NCBI GenBank assembly: GCA_947631305.1
Contig: CANRKV010000073.1
Span: forward strand, 1 to 7,893
Direction of reading: 5' to 3'
DNA: 7,893 nucleotides
Source of the DNA: an uncultured Jeotgalicoccus sp.
GTDB lineage: Bacteria > Bacillota > Bacilli > Staphylococcales > Salinicoccaceae
Both the position numbers and the translations under genes were made by a program. Position 1 is the stretch's first letter; every line of letters starts with the position of its first letter. A model generated the notes under the pieces. That model was not told the DNA's origin. It saw only the letters and a list, made by a program, of their open reading frames with translations, and ran no database searches. Shown here piece by piece: positions 6,153 to 7,893 of the stretch.

Positions 6153-6936
6153 GACAGTAAAAAAATATAATACATTTATAGATTATGTAAATCCGCTGAC
6201 TAAAATTCTGCTCGCAGCGATACTGTTTGTCACGGTGATTTTCATTCATAATCCTAATGTTCTGTTCCACTTAACAATTCTAATGCTCATTACGCTGCTC
6301 ATCTTAAGCGGTGTAAAATTAAAGTATCTGATACTCCTTCTGTTATTCATTTTCATATCGGGATTTATCTCCAGTCTGTATATGATTTTTTACGGTGAAG
6401 GGACAGAAACACTGTTTCATTACGGTATCATTCATATAACAGAAGAAAGCTTTATCAGAGGGATTCACATAACGATGCGCGGCGTTATATTGTCGTTATT
6501 CGGAGCTTTGGTAATATTTACATCAAAAATTACCGATGTGTTTTATGCGCTGATGATACAGCTGAAAGTGAAGCCGAAGTATGCCTATTCTTTTATGGCA
6601 GCAATAAGAATGGTTCCGATTATAATTGCTGAATACTTCCAGCTCAGACAAGCGAGAAAAGTCAGAAGAGCACTCATTCACAAAAAGTATATTTCCGGTT
6701 TTAAAGGACTGAAATCAACGATTGTTACACTTCTCAGCCAAAGTATCAGAAGAGCGTACAGACTCGGTATCGCAATGGAATCAAAAGGATTTACTGACGG
6801 CAGCCGTACTTATTTTTATAGAACATCTTTCTCAAGATACGATTTATATTTAATGCTGTTGATGGCAGCAGCACTTATTGCTGCTGTACAGCTCGGTACA
6901 GTAATTACACTATTTGACACTACTGATGCAAGATAA
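6145..6936 (+). CDS. ykoC: ECF transporter transmembrane coupling protein EcfT, YkoC type
   Basis: This is the membrane scaffold that couples ATP hydrolysis by the double ATPase to movement of the substrate-binding protein. It has 263 residues (B. subtilis YkoC is about 254). Hydrophobic segments lie at about 19-35, 39-55, 60-82, 112-127 and 234-256. Between the last two is the cytoplasmic coupling region with two basic helices. The first contains QARKVRR (169-175). The second contains the conserved A-M-E-x-x-G motif as AMESKGF (210-216), which in this family contacts the ATPases. The first motif is less canonical. ATG at 6145 overlaps the ATPase stop by 8 bases and has GAGGA at 6134-6138 with a 6-base spacer. 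The longer reading from 6109 is rejected. This completes a dedicated (group I) ECF transporter and is followed by a strong terminator. Confidence 0.9.
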   Translation: MFETVKKYNTFIDYVNPLTKILLAAILFVTVIFIHNPNVLFHLTILMLITLLILSGVKLKYLILLLLFIFISGFISSLYMIFYGEGTETLFHYGIIHITEESFIRGIHITMRGVILSLFGALVIFTSKITDVFYALMIQLKVKPKYAYSFMAAIRMVPIIIAEYFQLRQARKVRRALIHKKYISGFKGLKSTIVTLLSQSIRRAYRLGIAMESKGFTDGSRTYFYRTSFSRYDLYLMLLMAAALIAAVQLGTVITLFDTTDAR

Positions 6937-6937
6937 G

Positions 6938-6973
6938 AAGAACTGCTTAACAATTTGTTAAGCAGTTCTTTTT
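6938..6973. terminator. Bidirectional terminator between the ECF operon and the dehydrogenase gene
   Basis: A 15-bp perfect stem (6938-6952 with 6956-6970) with loop ATT is followed on the plus strand by a T run (6969-6973). On the minus strand the stem is followed by TTCTTCTT-like bases, so it can also stop the convergent gene, whose stop codon is 6 bases away. Confidence 0.92.
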
Positions 6974-6979
6974 CATTTC

Positions 6980-7828
6980 TTATTCTGCCGGGGTTCCCGG
7001 TTCAATATCATAAGATTTTTGCACTGTTTCGTCACGCTCGCCGAGCCCGTCTGTCGTTTTCTTATCCCATACAGCACTTTGTTTTTCTTTCAGCCCTGAA
7101 ACCATTTTTTCAGGAATAACGTTACGGTACTGCTTAGTTTCTCCCAGAATGACTTTAATTGCAGGTTCTGTCACTTCATGAGGATCGAACTGCTCACTCG
7201 GGAAAGCTGTTTTACTGTAATCAAATACAGTATTGCTTAAGTCTGTTTCCCAGTTTTTCCATGTTTCAAATTCACGGTCGTTAAATCCTGTTAAATAAGG
7301 GCCTGGATTAATTGTTGAAACTTCTACATTGAACTCCTGTAATTCTTTACTCAATGCCAGCGCAAACGCTTCTACAGTATGTTTAGAACCCGAATACGGA
7401 CCTGATAACGGGTTCGTTGTAATCCCGGATACTGAAGATACGAAAACGATGCGGCCGCTCTTATTCTCCACCATTTTACGCGCAAATCCTTTAGTTAATA
7501 ATATAGGTCCAAATACATTTGCTTCAAACTGATGACGTAAATTTTCTTCAGGAATATCGACTAATGAACCACCTTCTTTTACAGCTGCATTATTCACCAG
7601 TACATCAATATCCCACGTCCATGCCTTCTCACGGTCTTTGGCATTTGTCACATCCAGTTTCTCAATCTGCATCGTTACACCGCGTTCCCGTGCTTCCTGC
7701 TCCAGAGCAGAGACCTGTGACATCACTTCCACTGTTGCAATAACCGGGTTGCCTTTTTCCGCTAATGCGAATGCAATATTTTTCCCAAAGCCTGTTCCTG
7801 CACCTGTTATAAGAACTGTCTGAGTCAT
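6980..7828 (-). CDS. Classical short-chain dehydrogenase/reductase, substrate unknown
   Basis: This is a cytoplasmic NAD(P)-dependent oxidoreductase of 282 residues with a Rossmann fold. The cofactor motif is TGAGTGFG (8-15), with Asp59 in KLDVT contacting adenine and the NNAA motif at 79-82. The catalytic set is Asn104, Ser132 (VSSVSG), Tyr145 and Lys149 (YSGSK), followed by NPGPYLT (174-180). At the end of the second beta strand, where NADP-dependent relatives carry Arg, the sequence reads TVEVM with Glu34. This hints at NAD(H) preference, but weakly. The C-terminal roughly 80 residues form a helical, charged tail usual for this subgroup. ATG at 7828 has AGGAGG at 7836-7841, 7 bases upstream. 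It is a single-gene unit with a candidate sigma-B promoter at 7860-7879, convergent with the transporter operon. The substrate cannot be predicted; general stress roles are known for several Firmicute members of the family. Confidence 0.92.
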   Translation of the reverse strand: MTQTVLITGAGTGFGKNIAFALAEKGNPVIATVEVMSQVSALEQEARERGVTMQIEKLDVTNAKDREKAWTWDIDVLVNNAAVKEGGSLVDIPEENLRHQFEANVFGPILLTKGFARKMVENKSGRIVFVSSVSGITTNPLSGPYSGSKHTVEAFALALSKELQEFNVEVSTINPGPYLTGFNDREFETWKNWETDLSNTVFDYSKTAFPSEQFDPHEVTEPAIKVILGETKQYRNVIPEKMVSGLKEKQSAVWDKKTTDGLGERDETVQKSYDIEPGTPAE

Positions 7829-7859
7829 TAAATAGCCTCCTGTGAATTTTAACTTCTTT

Positions 7860-7892
7860 TAGACTGTATACCCCGTATAGTTTCACTCAATC
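7860..7892 (-). promoter_or_regulatory. Candidate sigma-B-type promoter of the dehydrogenase gene
   Basis: On the minus strand a GATTGA-like -35 near the window edge is followed by 13 bases and GGGTAT (within 7866-7875), a 4/6 plus 6/6 fit to the sigma-B pattern. The spacing equals that of the candidate before the small membrane protein gene. The upstream edge lies at the end of the window, so other promoters may lie beyond. Confidence 0.45.
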
Positions 7893-7893
7893 A

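Noticed and set aside
7329..7886. Overlapping small frames on both strands in and before the dehydrogenase gene
   Set aside because: They are out-of-frame shadows of the dehydrogenase, which has full catalytic motifs and a strong ribosome binding site.
1..7893. Mobile element, defence system or CRISPR array
   Set aside because: I saw no transposase, integrase, nuclease or toxin-like gene, no spaced direct repeats and no target-site duplications. All hairpins are explained by terminators, the riboswitch or the ggt leader repeat.

Overview
The window looks like chromosomal DNA of a low-to-mid GC Firmicute, most likely a member of the Staphylococcaceae outside the classical Staphylococcus core (a Jeotgalicoccus-, Salinicoccus- or Macrococcus-like organism). 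This is inferred from strong AGGAGG-type ribosome binding sites, sigma-A and sigma-B-like promoters, Bacillus/Staphylococcus-type protein families and an A+T-rich but not extreme composition. No mobile element, CRISPR array, tRNA or rRNA was seen. Genes are intact except the first, which is cut by the window edge.

Layout: (1) 1-1200 (+), a sodium/glutamate symporter (GltS) lacking only its first few residues. It ends in a GC-rich bidirectional terminator shared with (2) 1235-1486 (-), a small single-membrane-anchor protein of unknown function with a candidate sigma-B-type promoter. (3) 1618-3378 (-), a secreted gamma-glutamyltranspeptidase of the Bacillus subtilis type, with a hairpin terminator behind it and an inverted repeat in its leader. 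(4) 3542-3952 (+), divergent from ggt: a 136-residue protein with the 6-pyruvoyl-tetrahydropterin synthase/QueD fold signature but missing most zinc and catalytic residues. (5) 4016-4134, a TPP riboswitch with a transcription terminator. It controls (6) a three-gene ECF transporter operon at 4163-6936 (+): the substrate-binding membrane protein (YkoE type), a fused double ATPase (YkoD type) and the transmembrane coupling protein (EcfT, YkoC type). A 15-bp hairpin terminator then separates it from (7) 6980-7828 (-), a classical short-chain dehydrogenase whose upstream region again resembles a sigma-B promoter.

How the genes fit together: the riboswitch operon is a self-contained uptake system for thiamine or its hydroxymethylpyrimidine precursor, shut off when thiamine pyrophosphate is plentiful. 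GltS and the secreted gamma-glutamyltranspeptidase are near neighbours and could act in series. The enzyme would release glutamate from glutathione, gamma-glutamyl peptides or polyglutamate outside the cell, and the symporter would import it; this coupling is inference from function and position. The small membrane protein and the dehydrogenase may belong to the general stress response.

Most of the region is ordinary metabolism and transport. The items most worth a second look are the degenerate QueD-like protein, the riboswitch's visible alternative pairing, and the regulatory repeats in front of ggt. I did not find a convincing new multi-gene system.
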